The notes under the pieces are model-generated. The model saw only the letters and a list, made by a program, of their open reading frames with translations, did no database searches and was not told the origin of the DNA. A stretch of DNA of 64,000 bases from NCBI GenBank assembly GCA_964573505.1, contig CAZNMS010000002.1, positions 1-64,000 on the forward strand, in the 5' to 3' direction. Below, one piece after another: positions 1-8,050 of the stretch. Source of the DNA: AM-0621 sp964573505 (lineage in GTDB: Bacteria; Planctomycetota; Planctomycetia; Planctomycetales; Planctomycetaceae). The translations under genes and the position numbers were made by a program. Every line of letters starts with the position of its first letter. Position 1 is the first letter of the stretch.

Positions 1-712
1 GTCCCTGATTGAGCACGAGCTTCGAAATCTTGTCCGGGTTTTCGAGCACGTCTTTGTAACTGTGAGTCGAACCGATCGCCTGAACGATGCCCTGACCGAC
101 ACGGGCGATGACCGTTTCTTCGGTCGCACCGCCGACGAGCTGCTTCAAGTTCGTTCGCACCGTCACGCGAGCACGAGCACGCAACTGAATGCCGTCCGCC
201 GCCATCGCATCGAGCGTGCCGCCCTTCTTCGATTGGTCCGGGCAGTCGATGACCTTCGGATAAACGCTCGTCTTCACAGCATCGAGGATGTCGCGGCCTG
301 CGAGGTCAATGGCGGCTGCGGTCTGCCAGTCGATATCGAGATTCGCTCGATGCGCCGCGATCAACGCGCGAATGACATTCGAAACGTTGCCGCCGGCCAG
401 CAGGTGAGCTTCAAGCTGCCGCGTGCTGATCGGATAAACGCGAGTCAGCCCGGCCTGCACCGCCATGATCTTGCAACGCACGATGATGGTCGGGTTCACC
501 TTCCTCAGTGACATCATCACGAGGTTGAAGAAGCCGATCTGAGCCCGCGTCATCTTGCATTGAATCCAGAGGCTGAAATACCGCCCGAAGATCACCAAGA
601 AGACCAGTCCAAACAAGAAGACGACGATCGAGGCACCGATCATCACGACGGTCATGTCGTCGTTACCGGGGTTCTGAGCCAACGGCAGCGACGAGAAGAA
701 TTGCCCCACCAT
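1..712 (-). CDS. floA: Flotillin-like protein FloA, C-terminus cut by window edge
   Basis: Reading the minus strand from 712 gives an open frame to the left edge, so about 237 residues are present and the C-terminal part lies outside the window. The start ATG at 712 has a GGAGG Shine-Dalgarno about 11 bases upstream. A single hydrophobic segment covers residues 20-42, followed by the conserved FloA body (QCKMTRAQIGFFNLVMMSLR, VYPISTRQLEAHLLAGGNV, DGIQLRARARVTVRTN, LVGGATEETVIARVGQGIV). FloA-family proteins are membrane-anchored scaffolds that oligomerise in functional membrane microdomains. The NfeD-like gene immediately upstream on the same strand is the usual partner and supports the call. 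The identification rests on recognised family sequence and is confident. Confidence 0.95.
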   Translation of the reverse strand, partial: MVGQFFSSLPLAQNPGNDDMTVVMIGASIVVFLFGLVFLVIFGRYFSLWIQCKMTRAQIGFFNLVMMSLRKVNPTIIVRCKIMAVQAGLTRVYPISTRQLEAHLLAGGNVSNVIRALIAAHRANLDIDWQTAAAIDLAGRDILDAVKTSVYPKVIDCPDQSKKGGTLDAMAADGIQLRARARVTVRTNLKQLVGGATEETVIARVGQGIVQAIGSTHSYKDVLENPDKISKLVLNQG

Positions 713-821
713 GGTGCTGAGTCCTCCATCAAGAATTGAGTTTGGCGATCAAAGATTCGGCCCGAACTATCTGCGACTGAGATTGCCGTCCGAAGAACCT
801 CATTCATCCCCGAGCGAGGCA

Positions 822-1466
822 TCACGAATCGAGATCAAAGTCGAAGTCGAGCGCCTTCTCGGCCGGTTTGAGTTTGGGTTCATTCGGCTTCACTGACGCG
901 ACGAAAGCTTCCGTCGAAGAGGCCGCTTGAGGCTCCGGCTGAGGCGGCGCGGGATCGTAGGTAGGGGCCGGACGCACAACCAGTCGGTTACCTTTGACAC
1001 CAACAACCACAATCTCCTGTCCCGCTTCGATAATGATGCCTTCGCTCTCAGCATGTAATCGTTGTGACCCGATCAGCGCCATGCCGCCGGGCGAGAACAA
1101 TGTCATTGCCTTGCCGCGCTGATCGATGAGCTTGCGGAGTTGTGCTTCCTCATCTTGAAACGGCTCAAGCTCCTTGAGCTTCTGAGGAGCGACGAAGAGT
1201 TCTCGTCCAAACGCCGTGCGCGGCATCCAGTAGAGACCGCCAAACAGCACGCTCGGCACGGCGACTAAGAATCCCAGCACGAAGCCCCACCACCAAACGA
1301 GCTGCCCGGTCTGATACCAAGCTCGATAAGCACAATAGAACGCGCCGATAAAGCACGTACCGGAGAGCACCGCCAGCATGCCGGCCGTCGGGATGAACAT
1401 CTCAATGATCAAAATCCCGAGCCCAATCGCCGCCAGCAGAAACACCAAGATCACATAACCATCCAT
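822..1466 (-). CDS. NfeD-like membrane protein
   Basis: The protein has 214 residues starting at MDGYVILVFLLAAIG. There are three predicted transmembrane helices (about residues 3-23, 27-47 and 55-80), then a cytoplasmic or periplasmic tail. The tail contains an OB-fold-type NfeD domain, seen as GKAMTLFSPGGMALIGSQR, then EAGQEIVVVGVKGNRLVV. The C-terminus is Pro/Lys/Asp-rich and looks disordered. The open frame extends another 76 codons upstream, but that part runs into a palindromic repeat and is not protein-like, so ATG 1466 is chosen. FloA follows 109 bases downstream on the same strand. NfeD and flotillin genes are commonly paired and their products act together at membrane microdomains. 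The short, protease-less form of NfeD is inferred from its length. Confidence 0.85.
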   Translation of the reverse strand: MDGYVILVFLLAAIGLGILIIEMFIPTAGMLAVLSGTCFIGAFYCAYRAWYQTGQLVWWWGFVLGFLVAVPSVLFGGLYWMPRTAFGRELFVAPQKLKELEPFQDEEAQLRKLIDQRGKAMTLFSPGGMALIGSQRLHAESEGIIIEAGQEIVVVGVKGNRLVVRPAPTYDPAPPQPEPQAASSTEAFVASVKPNEPKLKPAEKALDFDFDLDS

Positions 1467-1746
1467 CGCAGACACTCGCCGAAGGTAAGCAGCCCGAACG
1501 TCGCTTGAACTCAAAGCTCCGACCCAATTCCGGCCCGCAAGGCGAGGCAGTCTACAGCCGCTCGAAGCCCCGACAATTGCGGTGCGACAAGCAAAGAGCT
1601 GCTGCCATCGTTGTGGACTGCGTGCAGCCTGCTGCTGCTTTCCGCGTCCGCAGCCCGCTGCGACGCGGCTCAGTCTCTGTGCCGTGCGATTCAAGCGAGG
1701 CCGGATCGATCAGCAAAAAACTGACCCGATCGAACTGCAGGGGCTT

Positions 1747-1793
1747 GCTCTCCACCGACCCTGCGTCGGTGGCAGCACGACTGGTCAGCTAAC
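1747..1793 (+). repeat. CTCTCCAC hairpin repeat, copy A
   Basis: The unit starts GCTCTCCACCGACCC, closes with GTCGGTGG, and has a conserved tail ending GACTGGTCAGCTAAC. The stem is CCACCGAC/GTCGGTGG. The same head-hairpin-tail unit is found at 1875-1925 (reverse), 6891-6930, 52314-52361 and 52392-52440, and the hairpin alone at 1819-1849. The two CCGAC/GTCGG copies here and the CTGAC/GTCAG copies elsewhere keep the stem paired, which suggests selection for the RNA or DNA hairpin. Confidence 0.7.
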
Positions 1794-1818
1794 AACGGCA
1801 ATCTACGCGGTGTTTTTC

Positions 1819-1849
1819 GCTCTCCACCGACACGGGGTCGGTGGAGAGC
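1819..1849. repeat. CTCTCCAC hairpin repeat, copy B (perfect palindrome form)
   Basis: GCTCTCCACCGAC at the left pairs perfectly with GTCGGTGGAGAGC at the right around a five-base loop. This gives a 13-base-pair stem. It lacks the GACTGGNNAGCTAA tail seen in other copies. Confidence 0.7.
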
Positions 1850-1874
1850 AAGAAGAACGAGGTGTTCGGACCGC

Positions 1875-1925
1875 GTTGCTAGCTCGGCAGTCGTTGCTTC
1901 CACTGACGCGGGGTCAGTGGAGAGC
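1875..1925 (-). repeat. CTCTCCAC hairpin repeat, copy C (reverse orientation)
   Basis: Read on the minus strand the unit starts GCTCTCCACTGACCCCGCG, then GTCAGTGGAAGCAACGACTG and an AGCTAG tail. It is nearly identical to the copy at 52314-52361, about 50 kb away. It lies inside the larger inverted repeat pair 1613-2021. Confidence 0.7.
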
Positions 1926-2266
1926 CCAGCAGTTCGATAGGGTCAGCGAAAAGAAGCCCGGTGCTCGGCAGACGCCAGCAGGCTGGCTGCGGAAAGCGGC
2001 AGCAGGCTGCACGCAGTCCACAACCAATAACTCCTCACAACCAACGCTCGATCCGGTCTTGCCGCTTTCAAAGTTTTTGGCTTAGCGTCCCGCCCCCTTC
2101 AATCTCGGGTTCCCGAGATGCGCATCGCTGCGCTTCGAATTGGCGTCGTTCCACTGTCAGACATCCGAGTGCTGATGTTGAAACGCTGCTTGTTCACTCC
2201 CGCCTGATTCACTTCCCCGCCTCTTCGCGAATTCTCCCCTCTTTGGTCTCGGCAAGGATGCCAACT

Positions 2267-4189
2267 ATGAGGCTGACGTTGTCTCACCGTTCTTGGGCAT
2301 GGCTCGCGGTCTGCGCGTTGAGCGGTTGCACGACGTTCGATCGTCCCGTTGCTAGCTCTCGAATCCCGGATGCTCGTCAGGATCAACGCCTGCAAGACGA
2401 CGTGAATCGGCGCGTACAAGCCGGCGATTACGAGGGTGCCAAGCAACTTCTGGAGCAAGCAGATCGTGAGAAAGGCGGTGCTCCGGGCCGATCGCATGCG
2501 AAGTCAGATGCTGCGAACGACTCCGGGATTCAGACCGTCGGCTACGAGACGACCGCTGTTACTCGCGAGGACATGATTCGCGAGCTTGTGAAGAATCAGC
2601 CGCAACAGCGTCAGCTTCAGGAAGCTCAGCGTTATCGCGACATGCCGCTGTCAACGTTGCGACAGCTCTATCACAGCCATCAGCAAGCAACCGCGCTCGG
2701 TCATCAGCAGAGCAAGTCGCACGAAGACGCTCGCACTCCCGTGCCGAGTGCGAATGCCGGTGTCGAAGCTCCCAATCCGCGCGGCACGGGCTTTGGCGGC
2801 ACGACTCCATGGCCCGTTTCTCAGAATCCATTTGCTGCCAACACAACTGAGAGCGCGGCGAATGCAGTGCCTTCGCCCGAAGCGACTGTGACCTCGGCAA
2901 TTAATCCGACAGCAGCGGCAACATTGGCCGTGACTGACACTGGAGTCCGACTCAGCGGCATTCAAACTGGAAGCTCTCAAGGGGGAACGGCAGAGCTACC
3001 GTCGATCAATCCGGCGACTCCCGGATCAACGCTGCTGCCCGTGATCACTCCGCGGCGCGGAAGCGTGCCCGCGACGGTCGCTCCGGCTCAGCCGACGAAC
3101 GAACCCGCAAACGCCATTGAGCAAGTCACTGGAACAGTTCCTACATCGCTGCCGCCAACAATGCCGAACGCAGGCGGAGCGAACGCGGGAGAGCATCCCG
3201 CCAATTCGCAAATGTCGGGGCAAGCAAACTCAGTTCCGGGATCTCCGGCGACATTGCCCGGCACGTTAGAGCCGCTGCAGAAGCCGACGGGACCGACTGC
3301 ACCGGGTATCGATCGCTTCAAGCCGAAGCTGCCGAATCCTCTGCCGACGGGCATGCAGCGAATCAATCAGACGGCGAAGTCAGCACTCGATCGCACGTTG
3401 GGATTGGGCTTCTCGCCGCCGACGCAAGTTGATCCGAATGTGTCCATCACGCCGTCCGGCGGTGATGTATCGGGCTCGCTCGGGGCATTGATCAATTCAC
3501 TTGAAACGCAGTTGGCGGCATCGGCTCCCGGTGCGACCGAAGCCGACAAGCTCGAGTATGTCCGCCGTCACGTGAATCTGCGGATGCTCTATCTGATGGC
3601 CGGTCAGAACGATCGCGCGGTCGAGCCCATCAAAGGTCTCGATGCGGACGAGCAAGAGTTCTGGCAGTACCTCGTTTGGTCGATCGCGAACTATTTCGAT
3701 GCGCAGGGACTGCCGCGCGCTTCAGAGCGAGCGAGCCAAACAGTGGCCAAACTGCGAACAGCAACGCTCAAGCTGAAGTCGCAAGCGGATCTCGAACTGC
3801 GGAACGTCACGTTCTGTCAGCGCATCGACAGCTACGGCAACTTCGAGCGATTGAGTCGCGATCAATTCCCGCCGGGGTCAGCCGTCTTGCTGTATGCCGA
3901 AGTCGAGAACTTCAGTTGCATGTCAGCAGAAGGCGATCGGCAGATGACGGCGCTGAAGTCGACGATCGAGTTCTTCAAAGCCGGTGTCGCGAGCGAGAAG
4001 CCGATTCAAACCATTCCGTTCAAAGTGACTCAGGATTACTGCCGCACGAAACGACGCGACTTCTATCTCGCGTTCGAGTTCTCCATTCCGCAGCAACTGG
4101 AAGCCGGCGTCTACACATTGGTGCTGAAGACCGAAGATCAAGTTGGCAAAAAGGTCGCAACATCCCGCGTGAACTTCACGGTCGAGTGA
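2267..4189 (+). CDS. Hypothetical lipoprotein with proline/alanine-rich linker
   Basis: The 640-residue protein starts at ATG 2267, preceded by AAGGA eight bases upstream. ATG 2258 is also possible. The frame is open further upstream only through repeat sequence. Residues 1-21 form a lipoprotein signal with lipobox LSGC (Cys21). Residues 30-80 contain a charged segment resembling a short helical repeat (QDDVNRRVQAGDYEGAKQLL). A long low-complexity Pro/Thr/Asn/Gly-rich region covers about 180-400. The C-terminal 250 residues look globular: a helical part (EADKLEYVRRHVNLRMLYLM) followed by a beta-rich domain (GSAVLLYAEVENFSCMS...GVYTLVLKTEDQVGKK). It probably sits at the outer face of a membrane. 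I do not recognise a family; the function is unknown. Confidence 0.8.
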   Translation: MRLTLSHRSWAWLAVCALSGCTTFDRPVASSRIPDARQDQRLQDDVNRRVQAGDYEGAKQLLEQADREKGGAPGRSHAKSDAANDSGIQTVGYETTAVTREDMIRELVKNQPQQRQLQEAQRYRDMPLSTLRQLYHSHQQATALGHQQSKSHEDARTPVPSANAGVEAPNPRGTGFGGTTPWPVSQNPFAANTTESAANAVPSPEATVTSAINPTAAATLAVTDTGVRLSGIQTGSSQGGTAELPSINPATPGSTLLPVITPRRGSVPATVAPAQPTNEPANAIEQVTGTVPTSLPPTMPNAGGANAGEHPANSQMSGQANSVPGSPATLPGTLEPLQKPTGPTAPGIDRFKPKLPNPLPTGMQRINQTAKSALDRTLGLGFSPPTQVDPNVSITPSGGDVSGSLGALINSLETQLAASAPGATEADKLEYVRRHVNLRMLYLMAGQNDRAVEPIKGLDADEQEFWQYLVWSIANYFDAQGLPRASERASQTVAKLRTATLKLKSQADLELRNVTFCQRIDSYGNFERLSRDQFPPGSAVLLYAEVENFSCMSAEGDRQMTALKSTIEFFKAGVASEKPIQTIPFKVTQDYCRTKRRDFYLAFEFSIPQQLEAGVYTLVLKTEDQVGKKVATSRVNFTVE

Positions 4190-4323
4190 GTGCCGGTCAC
4201 TGCACGCTCTCAGACGCGAAGCGACTGAGCTACGCAGGAGACTCGCTCTTGCTCGGATGTCGCAATTGCTACATGCAGACGCGCGGAGCGCACCGCGATC
4301 TCGCTGCTGAGCCTGCGTAAAAA
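4190..4323. terminator. Convergent intergenic spacer with candidate hairpin arms
   Basis: This 134-base spacer separates the stop codons of two convergent genes. Arms TACGCAGG (4231-4238) and CCTGCGTA (4312-4319) are perfect inverted repeats. The second arm is followed by AAAAATTATT. It may act as a bidirectional terminator, but the 73-base loop makes this uncertain. Confidence 0.3.
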
Positions 4324-5292
4324 TTATTGCAGCTTCCAAAACTCAACCGCACGGCTCGCCGAGACCGTTGCGACGAGTCCCTCTTGCGGCAGCACGGTCA
4401 GAGAGAAGATCGGCCGGCCGGTGTCGATCGTTTGCTCGATCGCAGGCGTCTCAGTCTTCAACGACCAAACGCGGACTTGTCCGTCCCAGCTACCGCTGAC
4501 GAGACGATCGCCGAGCCAACAAAGGCCGCTGACCGCGTCGGGTTGCTGAGCTTCCCAAACGCGTTTTCGAGTCGCGACATCCCATCCGCAAAGTCGCCCG
4601 TTCCAATCTGCGGTGACGAGCTGAGTTTGCTCGGAATTCATGAGCAATGCCGAAATCTCCGTCTGATGCGCATTGACCGTTGTGAGTGGCCGCGCGGCTT
4701 TCAGGTCGTACCAAACAAGCTTGCCTTCCGTGCCGACGGAAACGAGCACCGTTTGCTCCTTCGTCAGCAGCATGCCCTTGACGCCTCGATGTCCCGACTT
4801 GTGCAGCGAGAGCTTCTTTCCGGCCAATGTCGCAATGCGACCGTCGGCAAGCCCCAGCAAGACCGCGCGCTCGTCGTCGTGATGCCGATATGTAATCGCT
4901 GTGACAGCCACTTCCGGGCTCTCCAGTTTGACGCTCTGCACTTCGGGCAACTGCCATGCGCGCAATTGCCCGTGCAAGCCGGTCGCGATCAGCAAGCCGT
5001 CATCCGATTCCGCGAGCGCGACAATCGGCTGAGTCGATGCCGGCTCAAGCGTCGTTGATTTCCGCGCCGGCCAATCCCAAACGACAACGTCTCCCGTCGA
5101 GCTACCAGCAACGAGCTGCTTGCCGTCATTCGAAAGTCGGACGGTCGTGAGTCGTTGAGCGGACGAATTCAGCGTTTCGACAAACTCCGCAGGCAGCACG
5201 CGCCGCGCGGTCCAAAACCAAACACCGCCCGCAACGAGCAGCACCGCACCGATGACTGCTCCGACCAATTTGATGTTGAGTCGATCCCACAT
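4324..5292 (-). CDS. Membrane-anchored WD40 repeat protein
   Basis: The 322-residue protein has an N-terminal transmembrane segment at about residues 9-28 (LVGAVIGAVLLVAGGVWFW). The rest is a beta-propeller. Seven WD-like blades can be read, ending in VVVWDW, LRAWQL, IATLAG, LVWYDL, LCGWDV, VRVWSL and VEFWKL, which matches a complete seven-bladed propeller. Such domains are interaction platforms and no catalytic function is indicated. The gene begins 58 bases after the stop of the M20 amidohydrolase gene on the same strand and may be co-transcribed with it. The specific role is unknown. Confidence 0.85.
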   Translation of the reverse strand: MWDRLNIKLVGAVIGAVLLVAGGVWFWTARRVLPAEFVETLNSSAQRLTTVRLSNDGKQLVAGSSTGDVVVWDWPARKSTTLEPASTQPIVALAESDDGLLIATGLHGQLRAWQLPEVQSVKLESPEVAVTAITYRHHDDERAVLLGLADGRIATLAGKKLSLHKSGHRGVKGMLLTKEQTVLVSVGTEGKLVWYDLKAARPLTTVNAHQTEISALLMNSEQTQLVTADWNGRLCGWDVATRKRVWEAQQPDAVSGLCWLGDRLVSGSWDGQVRVWSLKTETPAIEQTIDTGRPIFSLTVLPQEGLVATVSASRAVEFWKLQ

Positions 5293-5350
5293 GGCGCACG
5301 CGCCTCCTGACCGCGAACGGTTCGTTCCCTGAACTCGTAGCGCAATTGCG

Positions 5351-6823
5351 CTACCGAATCTTCGTCGGAGCCTTCTGCCCTTTTGGCACGAGCGAGGTGT
5401 ACTTCACGCCCTCCGTTCGGCGCTTGAAGTCCGCTCGTGCTGCGGTGACGAGTTCCGGCTTCTCGAAGAGATCGAGGGCCGACACCGCGAGCGCTTTCGC
5501 GCCGACGAGCATGCCTTTCTCGCCAATCGTCGATCCCATTGCCGCGACGTTCTGCCAACTATGACCGGGACTCTCGGCCGCGAAGCAAGCGGCTCGCAGC
5601 CCGGCAGTCGGCACGTACCAACTGATGTCGCCGACGTCGGTCGAGCCTTTGCTGATCTCTTTAGCGTCGAGCAACGGTGTAACAGTTTCATCAATCGCGA
5701 ACTTGAAGGACGTGCCGAACTCATCGATCACCGGCTGCTGTAAGCGGCGAGCAAAGGCGCGTTCCGCATCCGTGAACTTCGGAGCCCCGACCGTCAGCAA
5801 GGCGCGCTGCACGGCTTCATTGAGCGGCTCGTTTTGAATCAGCTCATGACAGTCGGTCTCGACCTGCATGCTGAACTTCGTGCGAGTCATCAACGCCGCG
5901 CCCTTCGCGATGTCTTGCACCCAATCGAAGTAGCTCTCGACGTCTTTGTGCTTATCGGCGCGGATGTAGTACCAAACAGTTGCCGACGCAGGCACGACGT
6001 TCGGTGCTCCGCCGCCGTCGGTGATGACGTAATGCAGACGAGCATCCTCTTTGATGTGCTCGCGCATGAAGTTCACTCCGACATTCATCAACTCGACCGC
6101 ATCGAGTGCGCTTCGTCCTTTGTCGGGACTTCCCGCCGCATGTGCCGCGACGCCGTGAAACGTGAACTTCACGGAAGCTGCTGCTTTCGAACTGCCCGCC
6201 CAAACGCCGGTCTTCGCAGCCGGATGCCAATGCAGGCAGACATCAAGATCATCGAACTGCCCATCGAGCAGCATGTAGACCTTGCCGATCAACGTTTCCT
6301 CGGCGGGAGTGCCATAGAGTCGCAACGTGCCTTTGAGATTGTGCTTCTCCATCGCGGCCTTCACGGCCAATGCGGCTCCGAGTGCTCCCGTTCCTAAACC
6401 GCTATGTCCGCAGCCGTGCCCCGGTGCGCCCGCAGTGACGGGCACGCGATCCGAGTCGACCTTCTGCGACAGACCGGGCAATGCGTCGTACTCGGCGAGG
6501 ATGCCAATGATCGGCTTGCCCGAACCGAACGAGGCAACAAACGAAGTCGGCATGTGACTGACGCCAGTCTGCACCTCGAAGCCCGCTTGCTTGAGCTTCG
6601 AGACCAATAGCGCTGACGACCGATGCTCTTCGAGTCCGACTTCCGCGAACTCCCAAATGGCTTTGTTGACGGCTTTCAATTCCTCTTGCTGCGTATCGAC
6701 TGCTGTCATTGCGGTTTGCTGAGTCGGCCTCAATTCATCAGCAGCACATAACTGCCGCGTGATCGAACTCATCAAGAACGCCAGTACGACACTCAGCCGG
6801 TTCCAGTGCATCATCAAACGCAA
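5351..6823 (-). CDS. Secreted M20D-family amidohydrolase (AbgB-like)
   Basis: The 490-residue protein has a signal peptide (about residues 1-27, cleavage near QLCAA-DE). Family M20 features are AEYDALPG at 111-117, the metal-binding GHGCGH at 135-140 and the dimerisation-lid region typical of M20D peptidases. EETLIGKVYML near 175 and DVGDISW near 430 carry further expected metal or catalytic residues. The AEYDALPG and HGCGHSGLGTGALGAALA sequences resemble p-aminobenzoyl-glutamate hydrolase subunit B (AbgB). M20D enzymes hydrolyse amide bonds of N-acyl or aminobenzoyl amino acids; the substrate here is not predictable. The signal peptide suggests a periplasmic enzyme. The WD40 gene follows 58 bases downstream. 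Confidence 0.9.
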   Translation of the reverse strand: MRLMMHWNRLSVVLAFLMSSITRQLCAADELRPTQQTAMTAVDTQQEELKAVNKAIWEFAEVGLEEHRSSALLVSKLKQAGFEVQTGVSHMPTSFVASFGSGKPIIGILAEYDALPGLSQKVDSDRVPVTAGAPGHGCGHSGLGTGALGAALAVKAAMEKHNLKGTLRLYGTPAEETLIGKVYMLLDGQFDDLDVCLHWHPAAKTGVWAGSSKAAASVKFTFHGVAAHAAGSPDKGRSALDAVELMNVGVNFMREHIKEDARLHYVITDGGGAPNVVPASATVWYYIRADKHKDVESYFDWVQDIAKGAALMTRTKFSMQVETDCHELIQNEPLNEAVQRALLTVGAPKFTDAERAFARRLQQPVIDEFGTSFKFAIDETVTPLLDAKEISKGSTDVGDISWYVPTAGLRAACFAAESPGHSWQNVAAMGSTIGEKGMLVGAKALAVSALDLFEKPELVTAARADFKRRTEGVKYTSLVPKGQKAPTKIR

Positions 6824-7064
6824 CTCCTTGAGATCGAGAAACGAGTGTCATCAAAATTCCCTGCCGGTATCGAATTGCAGCGCGGAGCATGCTCTCCACT
6901 GACCCTGCGGCAGTGGAAGCAATGGCTGATTCGATTCGACCGGTCGCGACGCAAGCTACTTCGTCGCATTCTGCAAAGCGCGCTTCTCAACCGTGCAAGA
7001 CTGCGGGTGATAGTTGCTACAACCCCAACACGAACTTCGTCGTCTCATTGCAAAGGAACTTTCG
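6824..7064. other. Intergenic region between divergent genes, with one hairpin repeat
   Basis: This 241-base region lies between the M20 gene (minus) and the DUF1080 gene (plus) and must hold both promoters. It contains one partial copy of the CTCTCCAC hairpin family at 6891-6930. No gene is supported here. Confidence 0.6.
6891..6930 (+). repeat. CTCTCCAC hairpin repeat, copy D (degenerate)
   Basis: The unit begins GCTCTCCACTGACCCTGCGG and continues CAGTGGAAGCAATGGCTG. The stem CCACTG/CAGTGG is retained but the tail has diverged from the GACTGGNNAGCTAA consensus of the other copies. Confidence 0.6.
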
Positions 7065-7799
7065 ATGTTGCGAACTGCTCGCGTCTTAGCGCTGTTAGGA
7101 ATTGGACTCGCAGGCTGCGGCGAGAACTCGGCACCTCCGCCAGCACCGAATTCAACGACCTCAGCGGAAACTCCTAAAGCCGGTGCGGCTTCCGAGAAAC
7201 TCGCGCCGCTGCCGGAAGACGCACCGGAATTGAAACTCGAAGAGGGCTTTGAACTTCTCGGCTTCGATGCCTTTGAAAAATTCTCGGCGAAGGATCCGGG
7301 GCAAGTCGTTGTGTGGGAGTCCGCCGGCAATGGCTTCAACTGCTTCGGCAAGCCGCGCGGCTATCTGTATTCGAAGAACAGCTTCGGCAACTTCACGCTG
7401 AAGCTCGACTATCGCTTCCGTCGTCCGGCAGATCTCGCGACCGACGCTGACTTCAAAGGCAACACCGGGGTGATGCTCTTCATCACGGGCGAGCACAAGC
7501 AGTGGCCGGTGTCATTAGAAGTACAGGGAAAGTATGCGGAGATGGCGACGATCAAAGCCAATGGCGGCGCTGCCAATGTCGAGATCGACGACAAACCCGA
7601 AGCTCGTACTGCGGCGAGAAAACCCGTCGGTGAATGGAATCAGCTAGAAGTCATCGCAAAGGACGGAGCCGTAAGCGCCTCGATCAATGGCACGCTCGTC
7701 TGCGAATCAAAGCCGAGCGACCTCAAAGAGGGCTTGCTCGGCTTTCAAGCGGAAGACTTCGAAGTCCAATTCCGCAACGTCCGCGTCCGCCGCGACTAG
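7065..7799 (+). CDS. DUF1080 (3-keto-disaccharide hydrolase-like) lipoprotein
   Basis: The 244-residue protein starts at ATG 7065, preceded by AAAGGA. A lipoprotein signal ends at lipobox LAGC (Cys18), followed by a Pro/Ala-rich linker to about residue 55. The remaining part is a DUF1080 domain with the family pattern: FELLGFDAFEKFSAKD, WESAGNGFNCFGKPRGYLYS, FTLKLDYRFR, GNTGVMLFITGEHKQWPVSL, EVQGKYAEMA and GLLGFQAEDFEVQFRNVRVR. DUF1080 proteins are concanavalin-like beta-sandwiches that are very abundant in planctomycetes. Some members hydrolyse 3-keto-glycosides; the substrate of this one is not known. It is likely periplasmic or outer-membrane anchored. The gene appears monocistronic. Confidence 0.9.
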   Translation: MLRTARVLALLGIGLAGCGENSAPPPAPNSTTSAETPKAGAASEKLAPLPEDAPELKLEEGFELLGFDAFEKFSAKDPGQVVVWESAGNGFNCFGKPRGYLYSKNSFGNFTLKLDYRFRRPADLATDADFKGNTGVMLFITGEHKQWPVSLEVQGKYAEMATIKANGGAANVEIDDKPEARTAARKPVGEWNQLEVIAKDGAVSASINGTLVCESKPSDLKEGLLGFQAEDFEVQFRNVRVRRD

Positions 7800-8050
7800 A
7801 GCTCGGCAAGTGTTCTTAGTTCGACAGCGTGCCTTCGAGTTTCCGTAGCCGAAATCGTCAGATTTCGGACGGCGGAAATGCCTGAAATCTCACGATTTCA
7901 GCTACATCGTGCGCTGCCGAATTAGCTGTGCAGAGTGGCTTTCCGGGGATGCGAGGCTTTGCCACAGTTCGCCGAACCGCAAGCCACTATCTGCGGTCAC
8001 TCGTCGTCGACTTGCCGTTCCTCGTTCCTTTCGCGCGTCACTGAGTTTTC
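7800..8050. other. Intergenic spacer with palindromic repeat before smpB
   Basis: The 251 bases between the DUF1080 gene and smpB hold the two-hairpin repeat at 7844-7905 and otherwise nothing recognisable. The smpB promoter should lie after 7910. The ATG of smpB has no strong Shine-Dalgarno sequence. Confidence 0.55.
7844..7905 (-). repeat. GTAGCTGAAATC double-hairpin palindromic repeat
   Basis: Read on the minus strand, a first hairpin CTGAAATC-GTGA-GATTTCAG is followed, after a short spacer, by a second hairpin CCGAAATC-TGAC-GATTTCGG. The element is bounded by GTAGC and GGCTAC. A diverged copy with the same two stems and the same GTGA and TGAC loops lies inside the purL coding sequence at 12176-12242. 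The element is therefore a dispersed repeat family. Confidence 0.75.

Larger units (their letters stand above)
1613..2021. repeat. REPIN-like inverted repeat pair with nested hairpins
   Basis: The left arm at 1613-1645 begins GTGGACTGCGTGCAGCC. The right arm at 1989-2021 is its reverse complement with one mismatch in 33 bases. Each arm is followed inward by a second hairpin, at 1642-1668 (CCGCGT...ACGCGG) and 1974-1987 (GCCAGC AG GCTGGC). Between them lie three hairpins of another repeat family. The same GGACTGCGGCAGCCTGCTGC core recurs as an inverted pair at 13329-13500. Two inverted palindromes with a spacer is the layout of REPINs mobilised by RAYT transposases. No RAYT gene is seen in this window. 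Confidence 0.75.
1467..2266. other. 800-base intergenic region filled with palindromic repeats
   Basis: No credible gene is seen between the divergent nfeD-like gene and the lipoprotein gene. The region contains an inverted pair of 33-base arms (1613-1645 and 1989-2021), inner hairpins, and three hairpins of a CTCTCCAC-type family (described separately). The last 240 bases (about 2022-2266) carry no repeat that I recognise and should hold the promoter of the lipoprotein gene. Open frames across this stretch are repeat-derived. Confidence 0.7.

Noticed and set aside
1467..1694. N-terminal extension of the NfeD-like protein by 76 residues
   Set aside because: The extension reads into the REPIN-like element and has low-complexity Arg/Gln-rich sequence. 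The family starts at the first transmembrane helix.
1961..2266. N-terminal extension of the lipoprotein upstream of 2258
   Set aside because: It covers the right arm of the REPIN-like element, and a complete lipoprotein signal with Shine-Dalgarno sequence starts at 2267.
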